Assembly: GCA_017445585.1 (NCBI GenBank)
Contig: JAFSTX010000052.1
Span: forward strand, 27,610-91,609
Origin: Lachnospiraceae bacterium
Lineage (GTDB): Bacteria; Bacillota; Clostridia; Lachnospirales; Lachnospiraceae
Direction of reading: 5' to 3'
Length of the DNA: 64,000 bases
Shown here: piece by piece, positions 49,975 to 59,973 of the stretch
How positions within the stretch are numbered: the stretch's first letter is position 1
Layout of the letters: every line of letters starts with the position of its first letter
Notes under the pieces: generated by a model
Database searches by the model: none
Seen by the model: the letters and a program-made list of their open reading frames with translations, nothing else
What the model was told of the DNA's origin: nothing
Program-made: the position numbers and the translations under genes

Positions 49975-52140
49975 ATGTTGGATACGGCAAATTGGATCAT
50001 GCCAATTAAGGACTACGGGGATGTCTGCCCTGCATATGGCAGGTTGTTTGTAGCTTCTGATGACATCGAAAAGGCCACTCTGGAGATAACTGCTCTTGGG
50101 GTATACGAAGCGCTGCTGAATGGAGAAAGGGTCGGAGAGTTCATTATGGCTCCGGGCTGGACCAGCTACCAGAACAGAATACAGGTACAGACATATGATA
50201 TCACCGGAATGATAAAAAAAGTAAACCGGCTTGAGGTGACGGTAGCCCCTGGCTGGTATCATTCTCCTTTGTACGAGAGAGGCGGTACAAGCGATCAGGA
50301 TCGACTTATGTCACAGCCCAAGGCTCTGATCGCAAAGCTGACTGTCTCATACAAAAACGGATCCGCGGAAACTGTCGTCACCGACAGAAGCTGGGGTGTA
50401 TGCCCGAGCCGTATCTGTTTTTCCGAGATATATGACGGAGAGATATATGATGCCAGACTTTCACAGCTATATACGGATGAAGTTGAGATCTACACCGGAA
50501 AGGTAGGTAAACTGATTCCAACTGAAGGAGAGATAATTAAAAAGCATGAGACGTTCGAAGTCAGGGACATAATAACGACTCCGAAGGGCGAGACTGTCCT
50601 GGATTTCGGACAGGAGATTACCGGTTACATTGAGACAACAGTTTATGCCAAGGCGGGAGATATAATCGATCTGTCATTTGCGGAGATCCTTGATAAGGAC
50701 GGCAATTTCTATAATGATAATTACAGAAGCATCAAGGGTCAGTACAGGTATATCTGCCGTGACGGAATGCAGATCTTTGAACCCAAGCATACGTTTTGGT
50801 GCTTCAGATATGTCCGTGTTAATGTCTTCCGTGATGATCTGAACCAGATCAAGAAGTCAAATTTCAAAGCGGTATGTGTTTATTCCGATATACGCAGAAC
50901 GGCACATATGGAATCGTCAAGTCCACTGCTTAACAGATTTATAGATAATGTTTTCTGGGGCCAGAAGGACAATTTTATCGATGTTCCGCTGGATTGCCCT
51001 CAGCGCAATGAAAGGCTCGGCTGGACAGGTGACGCATTGGCGTTTATCAAGGCTGCGTGTATCAATTTCGACGTGGAAAGATTTTTTGTTAAATGGTTCA
51101 GAGATATGACACTGGATCAGAATACGGACGGGAGCATACCTGGCGTCATACCAAACGTCAGAAGGTGCGGCAGGATCAGCGCGGGATATGCAGACGTGGC
51201 CGTGATAGGCCCGTGGGAGGTCTACAAGGCATACGGGAACAGGATGATACTCGAGGAACAGTTTGAATGTATGAAAAAATGGATCGGGTACATCTCGAAC
51301 ACAACAAAAGATGAATATCTGTGGACCGGAGGAACCCACTACGGAGACTGGCTCGGTCTGGATGCTCCCGAAGGGACGAAAAAAGGAGCATCCAGAGATG
51401 ATTTTATAGCCAGCGCATATTATGCGTATTCCACGAGTGTGTTTGTAAAAGTCGGGGAGACTCTGGGCAGAGACATGACGGAGTACAGAGATCTTTTCGA
51501 AAAGATCAGAACCAGATTCCGGGAGACATTCCGGACGCTGACGACTCAAACTGAGTGCGTGATAGCTGCCGCTTTCGATCTGTGGCCCGCCCCGCGGGCC
51601 GCTGCGGACCAGCTGGCAGAGATGATCCACTCATGCGGAGATCATCTGATGACCGGTTTTATCGGGACTCCATACATTCTGCATGTCTTGTCGCGCTATG
51701 GATATATTGACCTTGCCTGGGATCTTATGCTGAGAGAGAAATGTCCCTCATGGCTCTATCCCGTTAAGAACGGAGCCACAACCGTATGGGAACACTGGGA
51801 CGGAATAAAGGAAGACGGAAGTCTGTGGGACAGTGAGATGAATTCTTTTAATCACTATTCCTACGGCTCTGTCATAGACTGGCTCTACAAAGTCGCGTGC
51901 GGCATCGGGACAGACGACAGGTATCCGGGATATGGCCGGATTATCGTCGAGCCGCATCCGACAGACAGACTCAATTACCTGAAAACAGAGATTGAAACCA
52001 GAAACGGAAAAGTATCATCGTCCTGGGAAAAAACTGGTTCCGGCTGGAAATATGTAATCGAAGTGCCTGTGGATTCTGATATAATCATAAATGGCAGGAC
52101 ACACAGTGTATCGACGGGAAGCTATACATTCTTTGAATAA
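49975..52140 (+). CDS. Alpha-L-rhamnosidase (GH78)
   Basis: 721 residues. Two N-terminal beta-sandwich domains (the first with A-P-G-W near residue 60 and a second ending V-L-D-F-G-Q-E-I-T-G-Y at about 207-217) are followed by the six-hairpin catalytic barrel, which contains D-C-P-Q-R-N-E346-R-L-G-W-T-G-D353 and later W-T-G-G-T-H-Y-G-D-W. A C-terminal beta domain ends the protein. There is no signal peptide, so it acts in the cytoplasm on imported oligosaccharides, removing terminal rhamnose. It is the first gene after the second LacI operator. Confidence 0.93.
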   Translation: MLDTANWIMPIKDYGDVCPAYGRLFVASDDIEKATLEITALGVYEALLNGERVGEFIMAPGWTSYQNRIQVQTYDITGMIKKVNRLEVTVAPGWYHSPLYERGGTSDQDRLMSQPKALIAKLTVSYKNGSAETVVTDRSWGVCPSRICFSEIYDGEIYDARLSQLYTDEVEIYTGKVGKLIPTEGEIIKKHETFEVRDIITTPKGETVLDFGQEITGYIETTVYAKAGDIIDLSFAEILDKDGNFYNDNYRSIKGQYRYICRDGMQIFEPKHTFWCFRYVRVNVFRDDLNQIKKSNFKAVCVYSDIRRTAHMESSSPLLNRFIDNVFWGQKDNFIDVPLDCPQRNERLGWTGDALAFIKAACINFDVERFFVKWFRDMTLDQNTDGSIPGVIPNVRRCGRISAGYADVAVIGPWEVYKAYGNRMILEEQFECMKKWIGYISNTTKDEYLWTGGTHYGDWLGLDAPEGTKKGASRDDFIASAYYAYSTSVFVKVGETLGRDMTEYRDLFEKIRTRFRETFRTLTTQTECVIAAAFDLWPAPRAAADQLAEMIHSCGDHLMTGFIGTPYILHVLSRYGYIDLAWDLMLREKCPSWLYPVKNGATTVWEHWDGIKEDGSLWDSEMNSFNHYSYGSVIDWLYKVACGIGTDDRYPGYGRIIVEPHPTDRLNYLKTEIETRNGKVSSSWEKTGSGWKYVIEVPVDSDIIINGRTHSVSTGSYTFFE

Positions 52141-52161
52141 CTCATTACGGAGGCGGATGCG

Positions 52162-53529
52162 ATGAGAAAAGCTTATGATATAACAGAATACGGAGTAGTC
52201 AGCTCCCGTGATATACTTCAAACGGAAAAAATCCAGGCTGTGATAGATCGCTGCTACCTTGACGGCGGCGGAGAAGTACATTTCCCGGCTGGAGAGTTTC
52301 TGACCGGAGGCCTGATTCTGCGCAGCCATGTCTGCCTGTACTTTGAGAGCGGTGCAAAGCTCTATGGTATCAGAGACTGCGAACAGTATGACAGCTTCAG
52401 AGATGACACGATCACTCCGCTTCCACATGATCAGATCAGAGATATACCTACATTCGTACATCCGTACCTTCCGGGAGGACTTGAATGCGAACATGCAAAA
52501 TACGCGGGAACCAGATGGCATCATGCGCTGATCAGAGCTGACTATGCAGAAGATATCGCGATCATCGGTGAAGAAGGTTCATATATAGACGGCTGCGACT
52601 GCTATGATGAACTCGGTGAAGAGAATTACAGAGGTCCGCATGCCATAGGATTATGGAAATGCAGAAATATCAGGCTTTTGGGCTACACGGTAAGGAATTC
52701 CGCAAACTGGGCACATGCGATCTTCATGTCTGAAAATATAGTTGCTCAGGGGATCACTGTGCTTGCCGGGCATGACGGGATACACCTGCGCAACTGTACA
52801 AACGCGGTTATCCGTGACTGTGTTTTTCACACTGGCGATGATTGCATAGCAGGAAACGGCAATACAAATCTTCTGGTAGACAGCTGTCTGCTTAATTCAT
52901 CATGCAGTGCGTTCAGGCTGGGCTGTACGAATGCTCTGATCACGAGGACCAAGGCATATGGCCCCGGTGAGTACTATTTCAGGGGAGGCCTGACCAAAGA
53001 AGCAAAGATAAACGGCGATCAGCCAAAGGAAGAAATCGGTGGAAGGAATAATATGCTCTCATTCTTTACATATTATTCCGACAGGATCCTTCCTGCGCCA
53101 TACCTGTCGGGACAGATCCATATAGTGGACTGCGAGGTACGGAACGCCGACAGGTTCATCCATTATAATTTTTCAGGAAAAGAACCCTGGCAGGAAGTGA
53201 CTCCTATGGAGTCGATCAGCTTCAGCAATGTAACAGCCGAAGGAATCAGACTCCCGCTTACGGTCTACGGAGATAAAGAGATTCCCGTTTTGTTTTTAAT
53301 GGAAAACTGCAAGCTTTCATTCCGTGAAGATATAGGTCCCACGCCGTCGTTCCATATCTGCAACGTAAAGGAGTTTGCTCTTGAAAATGTCGAAATACAC
53401 AATTGCTCTGATGCGCCGCTGATTAAAAGCTGGCAAAAGGATCCCGAAATCAGACTTAGAGATGTTTCGTGCGATCAGATAAAAGATGCAGTGTTTACTG
53501 AAGAAGCATATATATGTGAGGCAATTTGA
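52162..53529 (+). CDS. GH28-like right-handed beta-helix glycosidase
   Basis: 455 residues. I-T-E-Y-G-V-V-S-S at 7-15 and D-G-G-G-E-V-H-F-P-A-G near residue 35 begin the parallel beta helix. H-D205-G-I-H and T-G-D226-D227-C fit the acidic residues of family 28. The usual later G-H-G and R-I-K motifs are not evident, so specificity differs from polygalacturonase; rhamnogalacturonan-type hydrolases show such changes. No signal peptide. It is 22 bases after the rhamnosidase gene and probably removes galacturonic acid from the same imported oligosaccharides. Confidence 0.82.
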   Translation: MRKAYDITEYGVVSSRDILQTEKIQAVIDRCYLDGGGEVHFPAGEFLTGGLILRSHVCLYFESGAKLYGIRDCEQYDSFRDDTITPLPHDQIRDIPTFVHPYLPGGLECEHAKYAGTRWHHALIRADYAEDIAIIGEEGSYIDGCDCYDELGEENYRGPHAIGLWKCRNIRLLGYTVRNSANWAHAIFMSENIVAQGITVLAGHDGIHLRNCTNAVIRDCVFHTGDDCIAGNGNTNLLVDSCLLNSSCSAFRLGCTNALITRTKAYGPGEYYFRGGLTKEAKINGDQPKEEIGGRNNMLSFFTYYSDRILPAPYLSGQIHIVDCEVRNADRFIHYNFSGKEPWQEVTPMESISFSNVTAEGIRLPLTVYGDKEIPVLFLMENCKLSFREDIGPTPSFHICNVKEFALENVEIHNCSDAPLIKSWQKDPEIRLRDVSCDQIKDAVFTEEAYICEAI

Positions 53530-53550
53530 CAGAGTTTGACGGAGAAAAAA

Positions 53551-56500
53551 ATGAAATCTTCAAGATCTTTGCAAAAAAAATTGTTGAGTTTGATACTTGC
53601 TGTATGCATGTCAGTATCGCAGTTCTGCACGCTTTTAGGTGCAGTAGACAGAGCATTTGCAGAAGAAACGGTTGATCCGGTTCCGCAGTACAGCGAGCCG
53701 CTTATAGACTATTCTTCCGGTGCGGGTAGTTTTTCCGCTCCGTGGACTAATGCGGCATATAATACATCAGAGAGAGTGATCAGCGGCAATACCGCGGCTT
53801 CGGGCGGCAATAGGAACAGCATATCCGAACTGTATTTCCCGGGAACCGAAGCTGTGGATACGGAGTACTATGCTGATTATACGATTGAGATACCGGAGTC
53901 GGCCGTTTCATTTGAAGGCTGGGGCGGATCAGGTAACCACAGTCTGGATATCATCATCGGAGCAGCGGGCGAATATGCTTACAAGTTAAGAATGCGTCTT
54001 GATGGATCGGCAGACTTTTTGCTCGGATATTCCAACGATTCGGTAACGCGTGCCAATCTCGGCAAGGCACTGAGCAATCACAGGATGATGGGGCTCAATA
54101 CAGGGGAAGGATGCTTTAATCAGGCACCGGGACTGAAAGATCTGATCCGGACAGAAGACGGTATGTTCAGGATCCGTTTTGTTGTTAAGCTTGACATCGC
54201 AGGGCAGACGGTTTCCGTCTGGGCAAATGATCAGAAGGTTTTTTCCGATGTGAGCGTGAAAGGAAGCCTCGGCGCAGCGGATTACGGAACAGTGACTCCT
54301 GCTTTCGGTGTCTGTGTGGAGTCCGCTTCGGCTGAAAATATCCTGAATCCGCTTATCAGGGTCGGCCATATCTGGGGAACCGAGAAGGAAATAGAGGAGC
54401 CGGAGTACTCTGATGATAAATATGACTACTCCGATGAGAGTTATCTGAAGACTGCATGGGTGAAGACCGCCAGATATGACCGTGCGGCAAAGACCGTGGA
54501 ACATTTTTACCCCGATTCTACCAACCCGCAGTCTTATTCGGAATTGTATGTAAACCATCTGTCAGAGCTGAAAACCGTATTTGCAAATATGACTGTCAGA
54601 CTTCCGAAAGCAGAAGTCTCATTTGATAATTCACACGATCAGTCATTTCAGGTTATTGTCGGAAAAGCCGCGGACGGATATCTGTACAAGATCGATCTGA
54701 GGCTGTACTGCAGGGACGTTCTGTTTGGTTTTGCGACGGCAGGCGGTTCGGTGCCCTCAATGTGTGAACTCTCAGGGGCCTACTTCGGAGGCATCAGCAC
54801 AAGGCCGCTTTATCAGTTTGTCGGGCTGGACAGCCTGGCTCGATCTGATGACGAATACTACACTTATGATCTGACATATGCGCTCAATACAGATTCTCAG
54901 ACAATTAATGTCTGGATAAACGGTAAGAGGGCAGCGGCTAATATCAGTTTGACTGAAGGATACAGTCATGGCAGCGTTTATCCTGTGCTTGGACTGTATG
55001 CGGTTAATTCCAACATTATTGCCCATTCCCGCACCCGTATCAATCATATCTGGTCCGAAGATGCCGAACATGAGCAGACAGGAGCGATTACTCCGTCTTC
55101 CCCCGCATTCTTTTCAGATGGACGCAGTGAGTATGCTTCCGAAACTCTTGTTCTCAACAAGGACGGTGTCCGCGGCAAACTGCAGTCTGATGCGGTGATC
55201 TTTGAGGGACTGGAATTCCTTGACAGCGATTATTATGAGATCAGTGCTGATATAGCGGTGCTGGATCATTTTAACCAGTCCCCTGTCAATTCCAACAGCC
55301 CCGGACTGATCTCGATTGTATTTGCCGACCGCGATAATACATCGACCGTCCTGGAGGCAGCCATCAGGCCGTCGGTGTCGGGACAGTTCGGTATTATTCA
55401 GACCATGCCTGTCAGAAACAGGACAATGCTTTTCAGCGGTTTTACAAACAGCAAGGAACACGGCCAGCCTGTCATACTGGTCTCTTCGAATCTTATTTAT
55501 TCGGAAAAATTCAGATTGACAGAGAATGAGGGTGACTTTTTCTATCCGCCGGAGACGACATTCAAGGTAATATATGATCATGGTAAGCTTACGGTGGCTG
55601 AAGGGGGAACACTCCTCATGTTCAGGGAAGAGATTAATCCTGATACTGACGGCGGAGAATTTGCTCCGGCTGTTGGTTTTGCGGCGTATAATTATAAGGT
55701 CAGAATATCAAATATCCGTGTGTCGGGTGCGAAGCAGCATGAATCGGAGCAGACGCAGGATGATTCCGAATCAGGTACCCTGCTGAAGGACGCCTCATTC
55801 GATGAAGACCGTATCGTTGCGTCAATAGGAGTGCTTTCTGACAGTCACTGCTCCTATTCTTATTTCGGTGAAAGAGAAATCAGTACTGCTGCAGGAAATT
55901 TTATCGATGCCATATATAACGTCAATGCTGCGTCAACCGGCGGACTTGATGCGATAATGATGACCGGTGATTATACATCTACTGGAACGATCAATCAGGC
56001 AGCGTCATTCATGAATGTCCTCGGTGAAGGAATCAGGTTACTTGATAATGATTCGCTGAAGCTTTCACTGGCATACGGAAACCATGATACGGACTGGGGC
56101 AACAGTCTTCAGCCGGAAGAATGGGATAGAATGCTTAAAAACGGTCTGGTCAGCATGGGTAATGACGGATGGAGGATTGCCGAAAGCGGTGAAACAGCCG
56201 ATATTCCCGGGCTGCAGGGGTATCGGGTAAGCGATTCATCGTATAATTCCGATGCTCCCGCAGGCTGTTATGACACGGTAATAGAAAAGACGGTATACGG
56301 CAGGACCTACAGATATCATTTGATCAATATTGAGACGGATACGTATTATTTTAACTCAGTGACAAATATTTTCACGCGGGATGTACTTGACTGGCTCGAC
56401 AGGACACTGAAAGCTATTACAGACGACGTTCCCGGACAGTATGTATTTGTCGGTATGCACGCCCCGATAAAAGAGAGTGGAATATACGCTACAGAAATGT

Positions 56501-59500
56501 GGGCGGATACCAATGCCGACTGGGGCACATCCAAGGCTTCGGCAAGAGGTCTGTCCGGAAATATAGACGATATACTCCGCAAATATCCTCAGGCCGTCGT
56601 CTTTTCCGGTCATACCCACTATATGGATTATCTGGAAACGACCATAATGCAGAAGAACTATACAGCGGTTAATGTACCTCCTGCTGCGATGGCAGGCAGT
56701 CTGAATGCGAGCAAGAACCATCTGGAAGGGAGCAATGACGGAAGCACTAAAGGAATGGCACTTCTCGTGGAACTGGATGCCGACGGCAATCAGAGAATCA
56801 CACGAATTGACCTGAATAAGACGTCAAACCTGACCGATGTGGATCTGACTTTGAAGAAAGTAAAAAACCAGTCCACTGCATCCGGTGAAAAATCATATCC
56901 GGAGATATATGCAGTGGAGAGCATAAAAGCGGCAGTTCCGTCCAGTGACTCGGGATATCACGGAGAAGTGAGCAGACGGTGGACTCTTCCTGCTCCGAGA
57001 TCTGACAGGGCACATCTGTGCTATTATTCAAAAGCCAGAGGCGCTTCAAATACAGTGAAGTTTCCCGAAGGATCCGTGCTCAAATGTGAAACTGCAGGAC
57101 TTTCATCGTCCGGTTCCATGATCAACATGGAGTTCCCGGCCGCGGTATCGTCTGATCCGGATGTTTCTGTACTTCACTACCGCATTCAGGTCTTCGATAA
57201 AAAGACTGGGGAAGAGCTGCTGATATCACACGCCAATGTGACAAATACCACGCTGAAAGAGGTATGGACGTACGGTAACTGGAATCCGGTAAAAATGGGC
57301 GCTGCAAACGGCACGAATCATCTGGACGCGACGAGTTATGCCTATGATAATCTGCGCATAGATACTATAGATGACGTGATCGTCAGTATTATTCCTGTGG
57401 ATGAATACGGACATGAAGGTGCGGCACTTAAGACGGATTTTTCGCCGTTTATCGAGGTCCCGTCCACAGATGGAGAAAACCTTGCCCCTAAGAGCGTCCT
57501 GGTCGATATGAACCGGAGGACTGTATCAAAGTGGACAAGCTGCAGTTATACTCTGAACAGCAGCAACACAGAGCGCATCCAGCTTAAGGGTCTTAAGCCC
57601 GGAAATGACTATGTCTTTGCCGCTAACGCGCTGATAAGGGATAATAAGGCTCTGAATACGGATGGCAATGAGATAAACTGGGAAGGCCTGATCTTCCAGG
57701 TTGCTGCCGTAGAGGACGGGAACGGGAACAAGGTGATCGTGGAAGCACGAGTGAGGACCTCTGCGCTTGTTATAATGTATCTTATGCCTGACGGCTCGGA
57801 AGTATATCTTACCCAGACTCCGATCAATAATCCTTTTGATCAGACTGCCGAGTATATAGTTCACTATCATGGCGGAAAAGTGGATTTCTTCAGAAACGGC
57901 GAAGGAATAATGTGCAATTTCAATCCGCAAAGTTTCGGATTGAAAAATGTCACTCCGTATCTTGGATTCGGAGGTGAAGTCACGTCATATACGCTTAATG
58001 ATGTAAGGATCATAAGTGAAGACTATAAACCCGATCCCGCGGTTCCGGAAAAGCCCGACGGAAACGGAAACTATATTTCCTATGTCACCGGTACTGTGTC
58101 AAGCGATGTCCTCAGTTACGACGGAAAGAGTGTAAGCTCTCTCACAGACGTAACCGCGCAGTCCTTTGATATGGCGACACTTCCCTTCAAAGCCGGCGAG
58201 AGTTATGTATTTGACTTTGATCTGACTGCCGAGACAGCAGAGAAGACATGGATGGGCGGAAGGCTGTTCTTTGGAGCTGACAGCGACGGGAACAGATACG
58301 GAGTACTTTTCACGCATGATGCCGTTATGATCAGTCACGGCGACGATATCATATACCAGACTCCGTTCCCGAGGATACTCGGAAAGACTTATCACGCAGA
58401 TGTATTTGCAGACGGAAAAGAGGTTTCAGTATGGGTCGACGGCGTCCTCTTTGTTGATTCTGTTGTCTGTGAGGACCTTACAAATACAGTAAGTACGATC
58501 CTGTTTGAGTACTGTAAGGGTAAGTTTGCAAATCTGAACTTATACTATACTGATCCCGTGAAGTATGTTGCCCCGCATATTCCTGTCCTTAAGAGGCTTG
58601 GAGAGGAACAGTATAACGCAGCAGAGTGGATGAAGGTGACATACGGAAACGAGCCGCTGCTTTCCTACTATGGGAACAAACTCAGTTCTGATAATACAAA
58701 GGACGGAGTATATTACTATTTTGAGAATCTTCCCTTAGATGACGAAATGTCATATTACTACAGCGGCAGGTTTACTGCTTTTGAGTCGTCAGATACCTGG
58801 AAACTGCCGAGGTTTATTTTCCGGACATCCGACAATAAACCCGTCTACCTTGCTTTTACCAGAGAAAATGCTTTGATCATGTGCGGAAATGACGTAATTC
58901 ACAGCGTTCCTGTAACGGTCGGGATTGGAAACACATACGATGTGGTTATTCTGTCTGAACCCGATCGTGCATCGGTATGGCTGGACGGTAAGCTGATCAT
59001 GTCCGATATCGATCTGGGCAGTCTCGGAAGGCTTAAGGCCAGACTCGGACTTTGGTTTGAGATGTGCCGGGCACAGGTAACTGATCTCGCGATCTATGGA
59101 GATGATGTGAAACTTGATCCGACTCTTGTGGATATGGATCTGTACAATGACGAGTTTTACAGGATGAAGGGAATACCTGAGATCGGAGACAGACTGAATC
59201 TGTTCCAGAATATTACCATGACGGATTACAGCAACGGGGCTCTCGGAAGCGAGTTTGACAGCATAACGAGAACACTTCGTACCGAGTATCCGCAGGGAAG
59301 CGGGAACATCACGTTCACGGATGCGCTGGGCAGCGAAAACATAAACGGCCTCAAAAACGGCAGCGGATATGTTTTCAGGTTCAAATACAAAGTTGACGAT
59401 TGGAAAGCGGAAGTCACCGGAGACTCAGGTATATCTGTTATAGTTAACAACAGTCGTCACACGTCATATACCGGAACGGATATGTACTATAATTCGATCT

Positions 59501-59973
59501 CTATCTCAGGTGACAGTCTGGTGATGCAGTCATTCCAGAGAGGTCGGAATATCGCATATTCCATCGTCCCCTTTGGACGTGAAAATGGCCGGACTTATGA
59601 TGTGGCTATAGTCCATGGGCCGAAGTGGATTAAACTGTTCGTTGACGGTGAGATACAGATAGTTATGACAGATCTGCCCGTTTATAATATTTCATTTGAA
59701 GCATATGTCACAAACGCTGCTACTGTGATGAGTGATATACAGGTCTACGAGTTTGTTGATTCGGGTCTTTCTATTCTGGATCCAATCGAACGGGAGGAGA
59801 GATCCCAGGCAGGAAATACCATCTATGATGCAGTTGAACGTGAACAGCAGGCAGCTGCATCGGAGCTTACCGGTAAGATCCTGATGGTTGCGGGACCGGC
59901 AGCAGCCCTTTGCGCGTTGACCGTTGGTGGTGCAGCTTTTGTCAGCAACAGACGCAGGAGGAAAGCTTCATGA
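53551..59973 (+). CDS. Giant membrane-anchored surface protein with central metallophosphoesterase domain
   Basis: 2140 residues. A signal peptide (about 1-38) is followed by three beta-sandwich modules. A calcineurin-like phosphoesterase domain lies at about 750-1060, with D-S-H, M-T-G-D-Y, Y-G-N-H-D near 843-847, G-M-H-A and S-G-H-T-H-Y near 1018-1023, all expected metal ligands. Four or more similar beta-sandwich modules follow, then one membrane helix (about 2107-2130) and a basic tail R-R-R-R-K. Modules share a T-Y-D-V ... V-W-x-D-G-K pattern, as in LamG or DUF1080-type sugar-binding folds. There is no LPXTG motif. ATG 53551 has GGAG upstream. It is likely a cell-surface phosphodiesterase or phosphatase that binds a glycan. 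Confidence 0.85.
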   Translation: MKSSRSLQKKLLSLILAVCMSVSQFCTLLGAVDRAFAEETVDPVPQYSEPLIDYSSGAGSFSAPWTNAAYNTSERVISGNTAASGGNRNSISELYFPGTEAVDTEYYADYTIEIPESAVSFEGWGGSGNHSLDIIIGAAGEYAYKLRMRLDGSADFLLGYSNDSVTRANLGKALSNHRMMGLNTGEGCFNQAPGLKDLIRTEDGMFRIRFVVKLDIAGQTVSVWANDQKVFSDVSVKGSLGAADYGTVTPAFGVCVESASAENILNPLIRVGHIWGTEKEIEEPEYSDDKYDYSDESYLKTAWVKTARYDRAAKTVEHFYPDSTNPQSYSELYVNHLSELKTVFANMTVRLPKAEVSFDNSHDQSFQVIVGKAADGYLYKIDLRLYCRDVLFGFATAGGSVPSMCELSGAYFGGISTRPLYQFVGLDSLARSDDEYYTYDLTYALNTDSQTINVWINGKRAAANISLTEGYSHGSVYPVLGLYAVNSNIIAHSRTRINHIWSEDAEHEQTGAITPSSPAFFSDGRSEYASETLVLNKDGVRGKLQSDAVIFEGLEFLDSDYYEISADIAVLDHFNQSPVNSNSPGLISIVFADRDNTSTVLEAAIRPSVSGQFGIIQTMPVRNRTMLFSGFTNSKEHGQPVILVSSNLIYSEKFRLTENEGDFFYPPETTFKVIYDHGKLTVAEGGTLLMFREEINPDTDGGEFAPAVGFAAYNYKVRISNIRVSGAKQHESEQTQDDSESGTLLKDASFDEDRIVASIGVLSDSHCSYSYFGEREISTAAGNFIDAIYNVNAASTGGLDAIMMTGDYTSTGTINQAASFMNVLGEGIRLLDNDSLKLSLAYGNHDTDWGNSLQPEEWDRMLKNGLVSMGNDGWRIAESGETADIPGLQGYRVSDSSYNSDAPAGCYDTVIEKTVYGRTYRYHLINIETDTYYFNSVTNIFTRDVLDWLDRTLKAITDDVPGQYVFVGMHAPIKESGIYATEMWADTNADWGTSKASARGLSGNIDDILRKYPQAVVFSGHTHYMDYLETTIMQKNYTAVNVPPAAMAGSLNASKNHLEGSNDGSTKGMALLVELDADGNQRITRIDLNKTSNLTDVDLTLKKVKNQSTASGEKSYPEIYAVESIKAAVPSSDSGYHGEVSRRWTLPAPRSDRAHLCYYSKARGASNTVKFPEGSVLKCETAGLSSSGSMINMEFPAAVSSDPDVSVLHYRIQVFDKKTGEELLISHANVTNTTLKEVWTYGNWNPVKMGAANGTNHLDATSYAYDNLRIDTIDDVIVSIIPVDEYGHEGAALKTDFSPFIEVPSTDGENLAPKSVLVDMNRRTVSKWTSCSYTLNSSNTERIQLKGLKPGNDYVFAANALIRDNKALNTDGNEINWEGLIFQVAAVEDGNGNKVIVEARVRTSALVIMYLMPDGSEVYLTQTPINNPFDQTAEYIVHYHGGKVDFFRNGEGIMCNFNPQSFGLKNVTPYLGFGGEVTSYTLNDVRIISEDYKPDPAVPEKPDGNGNYISYVTGTVSSDVLSYDGKSVSSLTDVTAQSFDMATLPFKAGESYVFDFDLTAETAEKTWMGGRLFFGADSDGNRYGVLFTHDAVMISHGDDIIYQTPFPRILGKTYHADVFADGKEVSVWVDGVLFVDSVVCEDLTNTVSTILFEYCKGKFANLNLYYTDPVKYVAPHIPVLKRLGEEQYNAAEWMKVTYGNEPLLSYYGNKLSSDNTKDGVYYYFENLPLDDEMSYYYSGRFTAFESSDTWKLPRFIFRTSDNKPVYLAFTRENALIMCGNDVIHSVPVTVGIGNTYDVVILSEPDRASVWLDGKLIMSDIDLGSLGRLKARLGLWFEMCRAQVTDLAIYGDDVKLDPTLVDMDLYNDEFYRMKGIPEIGDRLNLFQNITMTDYSNGALGSEFDSITRTLRTEYPQGSGNITFTDALGSENINGLKNGSGYVFRFKYKVDDWKAEVTGDSGISVIVNNSRHTSYTGTDMYYNSISISGDSLVMQSFQRGRNIAYSIVPFGRENGRTYDVAIVHGPKWIKLFVDGEIQIVMTDLPVYNISFEAYVTNAATVMSDIQVYEFVDSGLSILDPIEREERSQAGNTIYDAVEREQQAAASELTGKILMVAGPAAALCALTVGGAAFVSNRRRRKAS

